Origin: JAUYMM01 sp049301455
Lineage (GTDB): Bacteria > Patescibacteriota > Microgenomatia > UBA8517
Assembly (NCBI GenBank): GCA_049301455.1
Contig: JBAQKY010000011.1
Location: 1 to 24,880, forward strand
Reading direction: 5' to 3'
Length of the DNA: 24,880 nucleotides
The position numbers and the translations under genes were made by a program. The notes under the pieces were generated by a model, which worked only from the letters and a program-made list of their open reading frames with translations, had not been told where the DNA came from and searched no databases. Every line of letters begins with the position of its first letter. Positions within the stretch are counted from its first letter, which is position 1. Of the stretch, positions 14,933-21,500 are shown in pieces.

Positions 14933-15241
14933 ATGGACAAATTTGCAGTAATTAGAATTCAAGGTAAACAATATAGAGTTACTGAAGGACAAGAAATTTT
15001 GGTTGACAAAATGAATGATCTTAAGGTCGCTCCTGAGGTTTTATTGTTTGTTGATGGTGAAACTGTTGAAGTTGGAACACCTGTACTTGAGAAGGCTAAA
15101 GTAACTGTAAAAGTTCTTGTTGAACTTGAAAAAGGTGAAAAAGTAGACATCTTTAAGTACAAAGCTAAATCAAGAGAAAGAAGACACGTAGGTTTCAGAG
15201 CTCAATATACAAGACTTCTAGTTGAAAAGATATCAAACTAA
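14933..15241 (+). CDS. rplU: 50S ribosomal protein L21
   Basis: Ribosomal protein of 102 aa, the usual length for L21, which binds 23S rRNA in the large subunit. It begins MDKFAVIRIQGKQYRVTEGQEILVDK, the family N terminus, with VEVGTPVLEKAKVTVKV in the middle and the basic VDIFKYKAKSRERRHVGFRAQYTRLLVEKI end that matches the conserved KyK-rk-yrRr.GHRQ.yT region (here HVGFRAQYT). The start was set by this N terminus; a longer TTG reading adds 12 residues that belong to the promoter. It lies upstream of rpmA, the common L21-L27 pairing, but each has its own promoter here. Confidence 0.95.
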   Translation: MDKFAVIRIQGKQYRVTEGQEILVDKMNDLKVAPEVLLFVDGETVEVGTPVLEKAKVTVKVLVELEKGEKVDIFKYKAKSRERRHVGFRAQYTRLLVEKISN

Positions 15242-15255
15242 ATCTTTTTGATCTC

Positions 15256-15284
15256 TTGACATCCGTGAAAACCTGAGCTATATT
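15256..15284 (+). promoter_or_regulatory. promoter for rpmA-parB
   Basis: A consensus TTGACA at 15256-15261 and TATATT at 15279-15284 with an optimal 17-bp spacer. Transcription should start near 15291, about 28 nt before rpmA. parB follows 1 nt after rpmA, so it is probably cotranscribed. Confidence 0.8.
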
Positions 15285-15318
15285 GCGTTATAGTAGCAGT
15301 CTTTAGAAATATAAAAAT

Positions 15319-15570
15319 ATGTCAACACACAAAGCAGCAGGAAAAGCCAAACAGCATGTATCACCAGCAGGTAAAAGACTTGGAACTAAGGTTTCAGGTA
15401 TGCAAACTGTTGCTTCAGGTGAAGTTCTAATTCGCCAAAATGGAACAAAAATTGGTGCAGGTAAAAATGTAAAAGTAGGAAGAGACCACACATTATATGC
15501 AGTTGCTAGTGGTATTGTTCAATTTTCAACCAGATTAGGTAAAAAATTAGTAAACATAGTCACAAAATAA
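15319..15570 (+). CDS. rpmA: 50S ribosomal protein L27
   Basis: L27 of 83 aa, located near the peptidyl transferase centre. THKAAGKAKQHVSPAGKRLGTKVSG corresponds to the conserved N-terminal AHKKxGGSxxNGRDSxxKRLGVK region but with fewer basic and Gly residues. IRQNGTKIGAGKNVKVGRDHTLYAVASGIVQF matches the RQRGTxFHPGxNVGxGxDHTLFAxxxGxVxF core well. There is no sign of an N-terminal cleavable extension like that of Firmicutes; Met-Ser-Thr precedes the conserved His directly. It has its own promoter and is followed after one base by parB. Confidence 0.95.
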   Translation: MSTHKAAGKAKQHVSPAGKRLGTKVSGMQTVASGEVLIRQNGTKIGAGKNVKVGRDHTLYAVASGIVQFSTRLGKKLVNIVTK

Positions 15571-15571
15571 T

Positions 15572-16387
15572 ATGGCAGAAGAAGTACTACAGTTTGATAT
15601 AAACCAACTTCAACCCAACCCATTACAACCAAGAGGAGCAATCACACCAGAAAGTTTAGTAGACCTAGTAGATTCAATCAGAGAACATGGAATTTTAGAG
15701 CCTCTTGTTATTGCAAAGACTCCAGCAGGTTATCAAATAATTGCAGGTGAAAGAAGATGGAGAGCGTCAAAGCTTGCAGGACTTACTCATGTTCCAGTTA
15801 TTATTCGTGAAACAACTCCAAAAGGAATGCTTGAAATGGCAATCGTTGAAAACGTTCAACGTGTTGATTTAAATTCTCTTGATCGTGCCAAAGGTTTTGA
15901 AAGATTGATGGATGAATTTGGACTTACAACTTCAGAAGTTGCAGTCAGAATTGGAAAATCAGTTGCCTATGTCAGTAATTCCTTAAGACTATTAACTTTG
16001 CCAGATGCATTAAAAGATGGACTTCTTTCAGGACTTATCTCTGAAGGTCATGCAAGGGCATTAGCAGCCATTGATGACGTGGATTTAATGGTTGAAGCTT
16101 ATAAAATAATCTTGCGTGAATCAGGTTCAGTTAGAAGAGCAGAAGAATTAGCAAGAAGAATGAAAGCAGAACATAATGAGAAGCCAAAGATGAACCTTCC
16201 AAAAATGCATATAGTTTCTGATGAAATTGACAGAATGAAATCAGATTTTGAAAAAGCTCTTGGAGAAAAACATCAAGTTAGATTGGCAAGATCAAGAAGA
16301 GAAACAAGATTAACATTCGTCTTAAAAGGTTCACTTGATGAGACAGAAAATACACTTCAGTTAATCTACAAGGCAATTGCAAACTAG
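15572..16387 (+). CDS. parB: chromosome partitioning protein ParB
   Basis: CTP-dependent DNA clamp of 271 aa that loads at parS and spreads on origin-proximal DNA. The N-terminal catalytic domain shows NPLQPRG, ESIVDLVDSIREHGILEPL-type helix, GERRWRAS (residues 59-66) and ENVQR (93-97), the nucleotide-contacting motifs. The helix-turn-helix domain (about 105-175) has LTTSEVAVRIGKSVAYVSNSLRLLTLP and the GLISEGHARALAAI segment. The C-terminal dimerisation part is shorter and basic. No parA adjoins it and no parS-like TGTTTCACGTGAAACA sequence was found in the window. Its location 1 nt after rpmA suggests cotranscription with a ribosomal protein gene. Confidence 0.93.
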   Translation: MAEEVLQFDINQLQPNPLQPRGAITPESLVDLVDSIREHGILEPLVIAKTPAGYQIIAGERRWRASKLAGLTHVPVIIRETTPKGMLEMAIVENVQRVDLNSLDRAKGFERLMDEFGLTTSEVAVRIGKSVAYVSNSLRLLTLPDALKDGLLSGLISEGHARALAAIDDVDLMVEAYKIILRESGSVRRAEELARRMKAEHNEKPKMNLPKMHIVSDEIDRMKSDFEKALGEKHQVRLARSRRETRLTFVLKGSLDETENTLQLIYKAIAN

Positions 16388-16436
16388 TTTATATATTTAA
16401 TTAATTATCCTTTTGTGTTTTTCTTGTATATTTAAA

Positions 16437-16979
16437 TTAATAATTTGGAGCTTTTATCTTTCCTGCAAGGTTAAATGGATAATATATAACCCAAGCTTTA
16501 CCTGTTATGACTTTCTTTGTAATTGGTCCCCAAGCTCTAGAATCTGATGAGTGTGGTCTATTATCGCCCATGACAAAGTAGTTACCCTCTGGAACTGTAT
16601 ACCTTTCACCCTCAGACAAGAAGCTACTTGGATTTGTGTCTACCTTAATATAGTCTTCTTTAAGTTGTTCGTCATTAACAAAGACTTTGCCGTTTAAGAC
16701 CATTACAGTTTCACCAGGAAGTGCAATTACTCTTTTGATAAATTCATCTTCAGAGATTGGTGGTTTAAAAACTATGACGTCACCTCTTTGTGGGTCGTCG
16801 CGGTAATAACTTACCTTTTCTGTTAAAAGATACTCACCATCAGGGAATGTAGGATGCATTGATTGACCTTTTATTTTGTGCGGCCTTAAAATTAGAAGAT
16901 AGACGATTAAAAATATACCAACAGCCAAAACAATCACTTCAAGTATATCCATGAAAAAAGCACCGAGTTTACCTAGCAT
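16437..16979 (-). CDS. lepB: signal peptidase I
   Basis: Membrane serine protease of 180 aa that removes signal peptides from exported proteins. It has one N-terminal membrane helix (about residues 10-31), then KIKGQSMHPTF with the nucleophile Ser40, RGDVIVFKPP, FIKRVIALPGE with the general base Lys82, and GDNRPHSSDSRAWGPI (boxes C to E). All catalytic parts are present and the length is that of a single-helix (Bacillus-type) enzyme. It follows the guaB-family gene by 19 nt but has a perfect TATAAT ending 6 nt before its ATG, so it is probably also expressed alone as a leaderless mRNA. It converges on parB across 49 AT-rich bp with no obvious terminator. Confidence 0.95.
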   Translation of the reverse strand: MLGKLGAFFMDILEVIVLAVGIFLIVYLLILRPHKIKGQSMHPTFPDGEYLLTEKVSYYRDDPQRGDVIVFKPPISEDEFIKRVIALPGETVMVLNGKVFVNDEQLKEDYIKVDTNPSSFLSEGERYTVPEGNYFVMGDNRPHSSDSRAWGPITKKVITGKAWVIYYPFNLAGKIKAPNY

Positions 16980-16985
16980 TATTCC

Positions 16986-17015
16986 ATTATATTAGTATTT
17001 AATGAGTCTTGTACA
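16986..17015 (-). promoter_or_regulatory. promoter for lepB, leaderless
   Basis: On the minus strand TATAAT occupies 16991-16986 and ends 6 nt before the lepB ATG (16979). A partial -35, TGTACA at 17015-17010, is 18 bp upstream inside the 3' end of the guaB-family gene. Confidence 0.6.
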
Positions 17016-18072
17016 GTAGCACATCATGGGATCCACTTTCTTTAACTCCCATGGTTGTTATTCTAACGAATGAAGCCTTATCCCAAAGCTCTAAAATATC
17101 TTTTGCTCCTGAGTAACTAAATCCTGATCTAATATTAGCACTGTATTTTTCAATCAAACTTGAAAGTGATCCTTTGTAGGGAACGATTGATTCAACTCCT
17201 TCAATTTGTTTAACATAATGTTCTTCAACTTCACTCCTATTAAATATTGAGTGTTTTTTCTTTTCTGCAAGTGATGTGGATGCGTTATACACCTTATATT
17301 TAATTCCGTCTTTTTTAACCATTTTTCCGGGAGCTTCATCACATCCTGCAAAAATACTACCTGCCATGATTGCAGATGCTCCAGCTGCAAGCCCTTTAAC
17401 AACATCACCAGAAGTTTTAGTTCCACCATCAGCAATTAAAAACTTCTTATATTTCCTTGCAGCTCTTGCAGATTCAATAATGGCTGTTATTTGAGGAACA
17501 CCAGATCCTGTCTCAATACGAGTAGTACAAATTGATCCAGGTCCAATTCCAACTTTGACACAATCGGCACCAGCTTTGAACAAGCTTTCTGCTGCTTCAA
17601 AAGTTGCAGAGTTTCCGGAGACAATATCAACTTTATCTCCAAACATTTGTTTTAGTTTGGTTGTTGCGTCTAAATTTTTTTGCATATGTCCATGTGCAAC
17701 GTCAATGAATAAAACATCGCAGCCTGCATTTACCAGTGCTTCTGCACGTTCTACAATTCCATTTCTAGCACCAACTGCTGCTCCGACAGTAACACCTGAT
17801 TTTTTAACATCAAATACTTCTTGTGCTTGCATTTCTATTGGTAAAAATCTAGGTATAACTCCAAGTCCACCAAGCTTGCCTAGTGCAATTGCCATTTTTG
17901 CATCAGTTACATCACTCATGTTTGCAGAGACAAGGGGAATATCTAAAGTTATTCTTTTTGTGATTTGTGTTTTTAATGAGACATCATTCCTACTATTAAT
18001 ATCAGAATACTGGGGAACTAGAAGAACATCATCGTATGATAATGCTAATTGTATGTCGTTAGAATTTGTCAC
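16999..18072 (-). CDS. IMP dehydrogenase/GMP reductase family protein without CBS domains
   Basis: TIM-barrel enzyme of 357 aa. LSYDDVLLVPQYSD opens the family; NMSDVTDAKMAIALGKLGGLGVIP, GIGPGSICTTR with the catalytic Cys, ADGGTKTSGDVVKGLAAGASAIMAG and VPYKGSL follow. The end, KASFVRITTMGVKESGSHDV, resembles the tail of IMP dehydrogenase (GuaB) more than that of GMP reductase. The two CBS regulatory domains normally inserted after the IPRF region are absent. The loop after the barrel reads YNASTSLAEKKKH instead of the usual YRGMGSxxAM, so whether it oxidises IMP to XMP or reduces GMP is uncertain. The longest frame begins at a TTG (18084), but that overlaps the -10; GTG 18072, starting MTNSNDIQ, is preferred. 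Confidence 0.85.
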   Translation of the reverse strand: MTNSNDIQLALSYDDVLLVPQYSDINSRNDVSLKTQITKRITLDIPLVSANMSDVTDAKMAIALGKLGGLGVIPRFLPIEMQAQEVFDVKKSGVTVGAAVGARNGIVERAEALVNAGCDVLFIDVAHGHMQKNLDATTKLKQMFGDKVDIVSGNSATFEAAESLFKAGADCVKVGIGPGSICTTRIETGSGVPQITAIIESARAARKYKKFLIADGGTKTSGDVVKGLAAGASAIMAGSIFAGCDEAPGKMVKKDGIKYKVYNASTSLAEKKKHSIFNRSEVEEHYVKQIEGVESIVPYKGSLSSLIEKYSANIRSGFSYSGAKDILELWDKASFVRITTMGVKESGSHDVLLYKTH

Positions 18073-18082
18073 AACAATAATC

Positions 18083-18111
18083 AATTTAAATTAAAACAAA
18101 ACATATGTCAA
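18083..18111 (-). promoter_or_regulatory. promoter for the IMP dehydrogenase-family gene
   Basis: On the minus strand TTGACA at 18111-18106 and TAAATT at 18088-18083 are separated by 17 bp. Transcription would begin near 18076, only about 4 nt before the preferred GTG start, and downstream of the alternative TTG at 18084, which argues against that longer start. Confidence 0.65.
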
Positions 18112-18134
18112 TTCTGTGAAAAAAATTAAAATGA

Positions 18135-18143
18135 TGGTATTAT
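18135..18143 (+). promoter_or_regulatory. candidate promoter for tRNA-Val
   Basis: TGGTATTAT resembles an extended -10 and would start RNA near 18150, about 13 nt before the tRNA. A TATAAA at 18152-18157 is an alternative. No firm -35 is visible. Confidence 0.35.
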
Positions 18144-18162
18144 TACACTAATATAAAGGTCA

Positions 18163-18236
18163 GGATTCGTAGCTCAGTTGGTTAGAGCGCAGCATTCACA
18201 TTGCTGAGGCCACAGGTTCGAATCCTGTCGGATCCA
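18163..18236 (+). tRNA. tRNA-Val (anticodon CAC)
   Basis: A complete cloverleaf is visible. Acceptor GGATTCG 18163-18169 pairs with CGGATCC 18229-18235 (one G-T pair). The D arm is GCTC/GAGC. The anticodon stem CAGCA/TGCTG encloses loop TTCACAT with anticodon CAC at 18197-18199, reading GTG. The T arm ACAGG-TTCGAAT-CCTGT is canonical, and A18236 is the discriminator base. CCA is not encoded (CTAA follows), so it must be added after processing. The next gene's ATG starts only 9 nt after the tRNA, so the two are probably on one transcript. Confidence 0.97.
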
Positions 18237-18245
18237 CTAATAGAT

Positions 18246-18803
18246 ATGCCAGATATACAAACTATCAATTTACTACAAAGAATTACAGGTATTTCTGCCT
18301 TTGTCTTAATTACGCTTCAAATCTTTTTAAGTTCAAACAGAAAGTTTTTGAAATTTCACATGTTAAATGGAATACTTGCGTATACTTTTGTTTTTATTCA
18401 TCCAATTTTGATGATTTTATATAGATACTCATATTCAAGTGATTTTGATCCGTTCTATGTCTACACAGATGTTTGTGTTTTGTGTGATGGAATATATGAA
18501 CATTATATAAATCTTGGAAGAATTGCTTTTTACCTACTTACAATTTCAGTTTTTGTAGCTAAGTTTAGAAAAGGTATATCAATTCTTGGAAAAACAACTT
18601 CTGATTGGATTGTAAATAATTGGCGTAAATTACATGTAATTAATTATTTAGTTTTTTATATTATTTCAATCCATGCATATAATATTGGAAGTGATTCGAC
18701 AAAACAGTGGTTTATTTATTTATTTTGGTTCTGCCAAATAGTCGTTTTAGGAGTGCTTCTCAAAAAACTTAGAGAAAAACTTATGCCAGTACAAAACGTC
18801 TAG
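18246..18803 (+). CDS. ferric reductase-like haem-binding membrane protein
   Basis: Integral membrane protein of 185 aa with about five or six helices. Two histidine pairs sit in two helices: H38 and H52 (FHMLNGILAYTFVFIH) and H130 and H143 (LHVINYLVFYIISIH). The 13-14 residue spacing within each helix is the mark of the ferric reductase/NOX/MsrQ-type transmembrane domain, which carries two b haems across the membrane. There is no FAD or NADPH domain, so the electron donor must be a partner, as for MsrQ. Its role is unassigned; no msrP lies in the window. ATG 18246 is preferred over a longer frame running back into the tRNA. The last 57 nt overlap the convergent kelch/C39 gene. Confidence 0.8.
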   Translation: MPDIQTINLLQRITGISAFVLITLQIFLSSNRKFLKFHMLNGILAYTFVFIHPILMILYRYSYSSDFDPFYVYTDVCVLCDGIYEHYINLGRIAFYLLTISVFVAKFRKGISILGKTTSDWIVNNWRKLHVINYLVFYIISIHAYNIGSDSTKQWFIYLFWFCQIVVLGVLLKKLREKLMPVQNV

Positions 18804-20807
18804 TATCCTTTTACTCTTTTTTATTTTCTCTTTTTCTGAACTAAAGCTTATATTATATTTATCTGTTTCATTGCTTTTGATTTCACCGTTAAATTTATTT
18901 TGATTCACATTACCATTTACATCGTAAAGGTAGCTATTTAATTGATATTTTCCTTTTGGACCGCTTACTAGAAGTTTATAATCACCAGTTTCTGGCTTTT
19001 CAAAAAGAATTATTTTTACAGTTTCACCACTTTTGATGTTTGGATTTGTAAGACCGTTGATTGGTTCGTCAATATAACTTTCTGCTGGAATTAATAATCC
19101 ATTAGAATCTTTGATTTCAATATTAATATCAGGATCAACAACAAACATCATATATGAAAGATCAGAATGTGTTGGGGTGTAACTATTTATTGCAAGATAT
19201 GTGTTTCCATAGGGTTCAAGTGTGTTTCTGCTTGCATATCCGGGATCGTTAATTAGATAGCTGTTATTTGTTTTTCCTGTAGCTACCACGAAGTGCCCAT
19301 TTTCTTTTAAGATTGCAGGCCTGTTGCTATTCAGTTCATTGTCTAAGTCACCTTTGGTTGGTTCTAGTCTTTTGTATTCAAGTGTCGGAGAGTTAGTAGA
19401 ATCATGTAGTTTTGTATACCTACTAACTGCAAGCCAATTTATTAAACCATTTCTTATATAACCATCACTTTGATTGTTGAGCCAATTATTTAATGTGTCT
19501 GGTAAAACAATATGCCCATGATATTGTAAAACCATAACTGCAGAAGTTAAGGCGCAACCAAATTCATGAATTGTATTTTTGGTATGATCATATATTTTAT
19601 TTCCCCATGGTGTACTGTATTGTTTTAAACTTGGAACAGATAAAACTGGTAGGACAGGAGTTGATGTTGGTGATGCAGTTGGCTCAATAGTTGGTGTTGC
19701 TGTTGGCACTGGTGTAGGCGATGTGGTTGGAGAAGGCGTTGGTATAACTGTTGGAGTAGAAGATGGAGTAATTATGTTTACCTCAGCAGTGTTAACTTCG
19801 TTTGTATAGTTTCCTGTCCAACCACCCTGTTCATAAATGAAATTATTCCACGATGTTAATGCCATACAACAGTTTGGATGAATAAGAGAGTTGGTGCTTG
19901 TAGTCCAAGAGTTAATAGTTCCTATTATTCCAATTTCTGCAAAATTTACTTTATCCATCAGTGTGAAGGATGGGCTTATATTGTATCCACCAGCTGAAAC
20001 TACTAAGTTTTGGACTTTTGTTACACCTGATCTGTACACAGGGTCAGGTAGTGGGCTTTGTATTTCCCATTGCTCGACATTACCTGTTACAAGGTTAATT
20101 TTTGCCTTTTGTACTTCCGAAAGATATGTTTCACCTAGAGTTTTACCACCTAATACAATTATGTATCCGTTGTGTTCGATAAGGCCAAAACCAAGCATTT
20201 GATGGGGTAGATAACCTGCAATCGACCATGCGCCCAGTGTTCCATCGTTGTTGATCTCAGATTTGTATATTTCTGATTTAGAATTAGAACTTGTCTCGCC
20301 ATTTGTAGACCCGCCTGCGTAATATATTTTATTGTTATATACAACAGCTCCACCTAAGGTAAGCGATAAAGGTAAGGGTGTCGTTTCGTTCCACGCTGAG
20401 ATGTCTCCATTGGAATTTATCTGAGAAATATACACCTTATTCATATTTGCTCTGTTGGAATTAGCCCCTCCTAATGTATATATAAAATTATTATTAACTA
20501 CCCCTGAATGCCAGAAAATATTCTGCCTATTTGTTAAATTAACCCAATTGTTTAAAGTTCCATTAGTATTAATATTTGAGTATTCCCCTGAGTAGATAGT
20601 TACGGAATTTGCACCCCCGATAGAATAAATTCTATTTCCGTTGGTGAAGCCATACTGGCTTGCAACAGAATCATTAAGAGTATTGTTTAAGCTCCATGTT
20701 CCTATGGTTGATGAGGAGAGGGATTTTTTGGGGAAATAAATATATACTACTAAAGATATAGCTAAAAATAAAAACAATACGTTTGTAAGTTTTTTATTAA
20801 AAAGCAC
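18747..20807 (-). CDS. secreted kelch-like propeller and C39-like cysteine peptidase protein
   Basis: Large exported protein of 686 aa. Residues 1-30 are a basic start and hydrophobic helix (signal anchor or signal peptide). About residues 40-345 hold six kelch-like blades, recognised by repeated GG-containing strands such as YSIGGA, YTLGGA, YYAGGS, IVLGGK and VSAGGY. A Pro/Thr/Ser linker spans about 347-385. Residues about 390-560 resemble the C39-like peptidase family, with candidate catalytic Cys418 in FGCALTS, His505 in NGHFVVATG and Asp521 in YLINDPGY. The last 120 residues look like a beta-sandwich with a basic, aromatic tail. Substrate is unknown; surface binding by the propeller with peptide cleavage is an inference. 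The start is GTG 20807; its promoter lies inside the divergent methyltransferase gene. Confidence 0.85.
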   Translation of the reverse strand: MLFNKKLTNVLFLFLAISLVVYIYFPKKSLSSSTIGTWSLNNTLNDSVASQYGFTNGNRIYSIGGANSVTIYSGEYSNINTNGTLNNWVNLTNRQNIFWHSGVVNNNFIYTLGGANSNRANMNKVYISQINSNGDISAWNETTPLPLSLTLGGAVVYNNKIYYAGGSTNGETSSNSKSEIYKSEINNDGTLGAWSIAGYLPHQMLGFGLIEHNGYIIVLGGKTLGETYLSEVQKAKINLVTGNVEQWEIQSPLPDPVYRSGVTKVQNLVVSAGGYNISPSFTLMDKVNFAEIGIIGTINSWTTSTNSLIHPNCCMALTSWNNFIYEQGGWTGNYTNEVNTAEVNIITPSSTPTVIPTPSPTTSPTPVPTATPTIEPTASPTSTPVLPVLSVPSLKQYSTPWGNKIYDHTKNTIHEFGCALTSAVMVLQYHGHIVLPDTLNNWLNNQSDGYIRNGLINWLAVSRYTKLHDSTNSPTLEYKRLEPTKGDLDNELNSNRPAILKENGHFVVATGKTNNSYLINDPGYASRNTLEPYGNTYLAINSYTPTHSDLSYMMFVVDPDINIEIKDSNGLLIPAESYIDEPINGLTNPNIKSGETVKIILFEKPETGDYKLLVSGPKGKYQLNSYLYDVNGNVNQNKFNGEIKSNETDKYNISFSSEKEKIKKSKRILDVLYWHKFFSKFFEKHS
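19653..19769 (-). repeat. low-complexity Pro/Thr/Ser linker coding region
   Basis: This part of the kelch/C39 gene encodes about 39 residues made almost only of Pro, Thr, Ser, Val and Ala in PTPSPT-like units. It reads as an imperfect tandem DNA repeat of GTTGG-rich triplets on the plus strand. Such linkers separate domains of secreted proteins and may be glycosylated. Confidence 0.8.
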
Positions 20808-20814
20808 TACATAA

Positions 20815-20844
20815 AATATGAACCATAATGATCTAGTCTGTCAA
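20815..20844 (-). promoter_or_regulatory. candidate promoter for the kelch/C39 gene
   Basis: On the minus strand TTGACA at 20844-20839 and CATATT at 20820-20815 are separated by 18 bp. The -10 overlaps the ATG of the divergent methyltransferase and ends 7 nt before GTG 20807, predicting a leaderless transcript. Confidence 0.5.
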
Positions 20845-21498
20845 TACTCAATTAAAAATGACCCAAATACTCCTAAATTTTGGGACAACAAAATTGTTAA
20901 AAATAAATCATGTATACAAAAATCTCCAATCTACATGCTTAAGAATAGTTATATTATCAACAGGCTAAAATACATGTCTGGAAATTTTTTAGATGTCGGT
21001 ATAGGTTATGGTTTCTTGGAAAGTGAAATACTAAATAAAAAACTCAATTTAAATTTATTTGGAATTGATATTTCCAGTGTTGCTGTGACTAATGCAATTA
21101 AAAACTTAAGTGGCGAATTCAAAAAAGCATCAATATTATCAATACCTTATAACAATAATTATTTTAATTGTGTTGTTGCACTTGATGTAATTGAACACTT
21201 ATCGGTTGAGAATGGAAAAAAATCTGTGAAAGAAATTTATCGAGTTACCAAAAAAAATGGTTTAGTTATTATTTCTGTTCCAACAAATGAAAAATACAGT
21301 GACAGGAGCAAAAATGGACACTTAGTTGGATATGATGTTAAAAGCGTGTCGAGTTTGCTGGTAGATAGCGGTTTTACTATTGAAAAAATTAAATTGTTGA
21401 CGGCTTTTAGAAAATTGACTTATATTAAGAACCTTATAAATGATCTTCTCAGAATAAGAAAACCTAATCTTATAATTGTGTTTGCAACTAAAAGATAA
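20818..21498 (+). CDS. class I SAM-dependent methyltransferase
   Basis: Soluble protein of 226 aa with the Rossmann-like methyltransferase fold. Motif I is FLDVGIGYGFLE, the acidic residue binding the SAM ribose is in FGIDIS, VVALDVIEHL is the post-motif block and GLVIISVPTNE is motif IV-like. This is the Methyltransf_11/UbiE-like subgroup common in cell-surface glycan clusters. The acceptor is unknown; since the following genes are glycosyltransferases and a flippase, a sugar or lipid-linked glycan is a reasonable guess. It is the first gene of the plus-strand run and starts only 10 nt from the divergent kelch/C39 gene. No convincing promoter of its own is visible. Confidence 0.85.
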   Translation: MNHNDLVCQYSIKNDPNTPKFWDNKIVKNKSCIQKSPIYMLKNSYIINRLKYMSGNFLDVGIGYGFLESEILNKKLNLNLFGIDISSVAVTNAIKNLSGEFKKASILSIPYNNNYFNCVVALDVIEHLSVENGKKSVKEIYRVTKKNGLVIISVPTNEKYSDRSKNGHLVGYDVKSVSSLLVDSGFTIEKIKLLTAFRKLTYIKNLINDLLRIRKPNLIIVFATKR

Positions 21499-21500
21499 CC

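Noticed and set aside
15225..15248. AAAAGAT/ATCTTTT hairpin after rplU as a terminator
   Set aside because: The stem is nearly all A-T with a 10-nt loop; too weak to claim, although a short T-run follows.
15572..16387. parS site near parB
   Set aside because: No sequence resembling TGTTTCACGTGAAACA was found here or elsewhere in the window by eye.
16388..16436. Terminator between convergent parB and lepB
   Set aside because: The 49 bp are AT-rich with partial inverted repeats but no GC stem followed by a T-run on either strand.
10487..18118. Shared 11-mer TCAATTCTGTG in the T-box Stem I and upstream of tRNA-Val
   Set aside because: An 11-nt match is expected by chance many times in an AT-rich 25-kb sequence, and the second copy has no partner strand to form the hairpin.
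18201..18245. Longer start for the ferric-reductase-like gene inside tRNA-Val
   Set aside because: The extra residues are translated from the tRNA T arm; the ATG 9 nt after the tRNA fits the family.
19653..19769. Tandem GTTGG-rich pattern resembling a repeat array
   Set aside because: It is the codon pattern of the Pro/Thr linker in the kelch/C39 gene; there are no uniform repeats with unique spacers, so it is not CRISPR.
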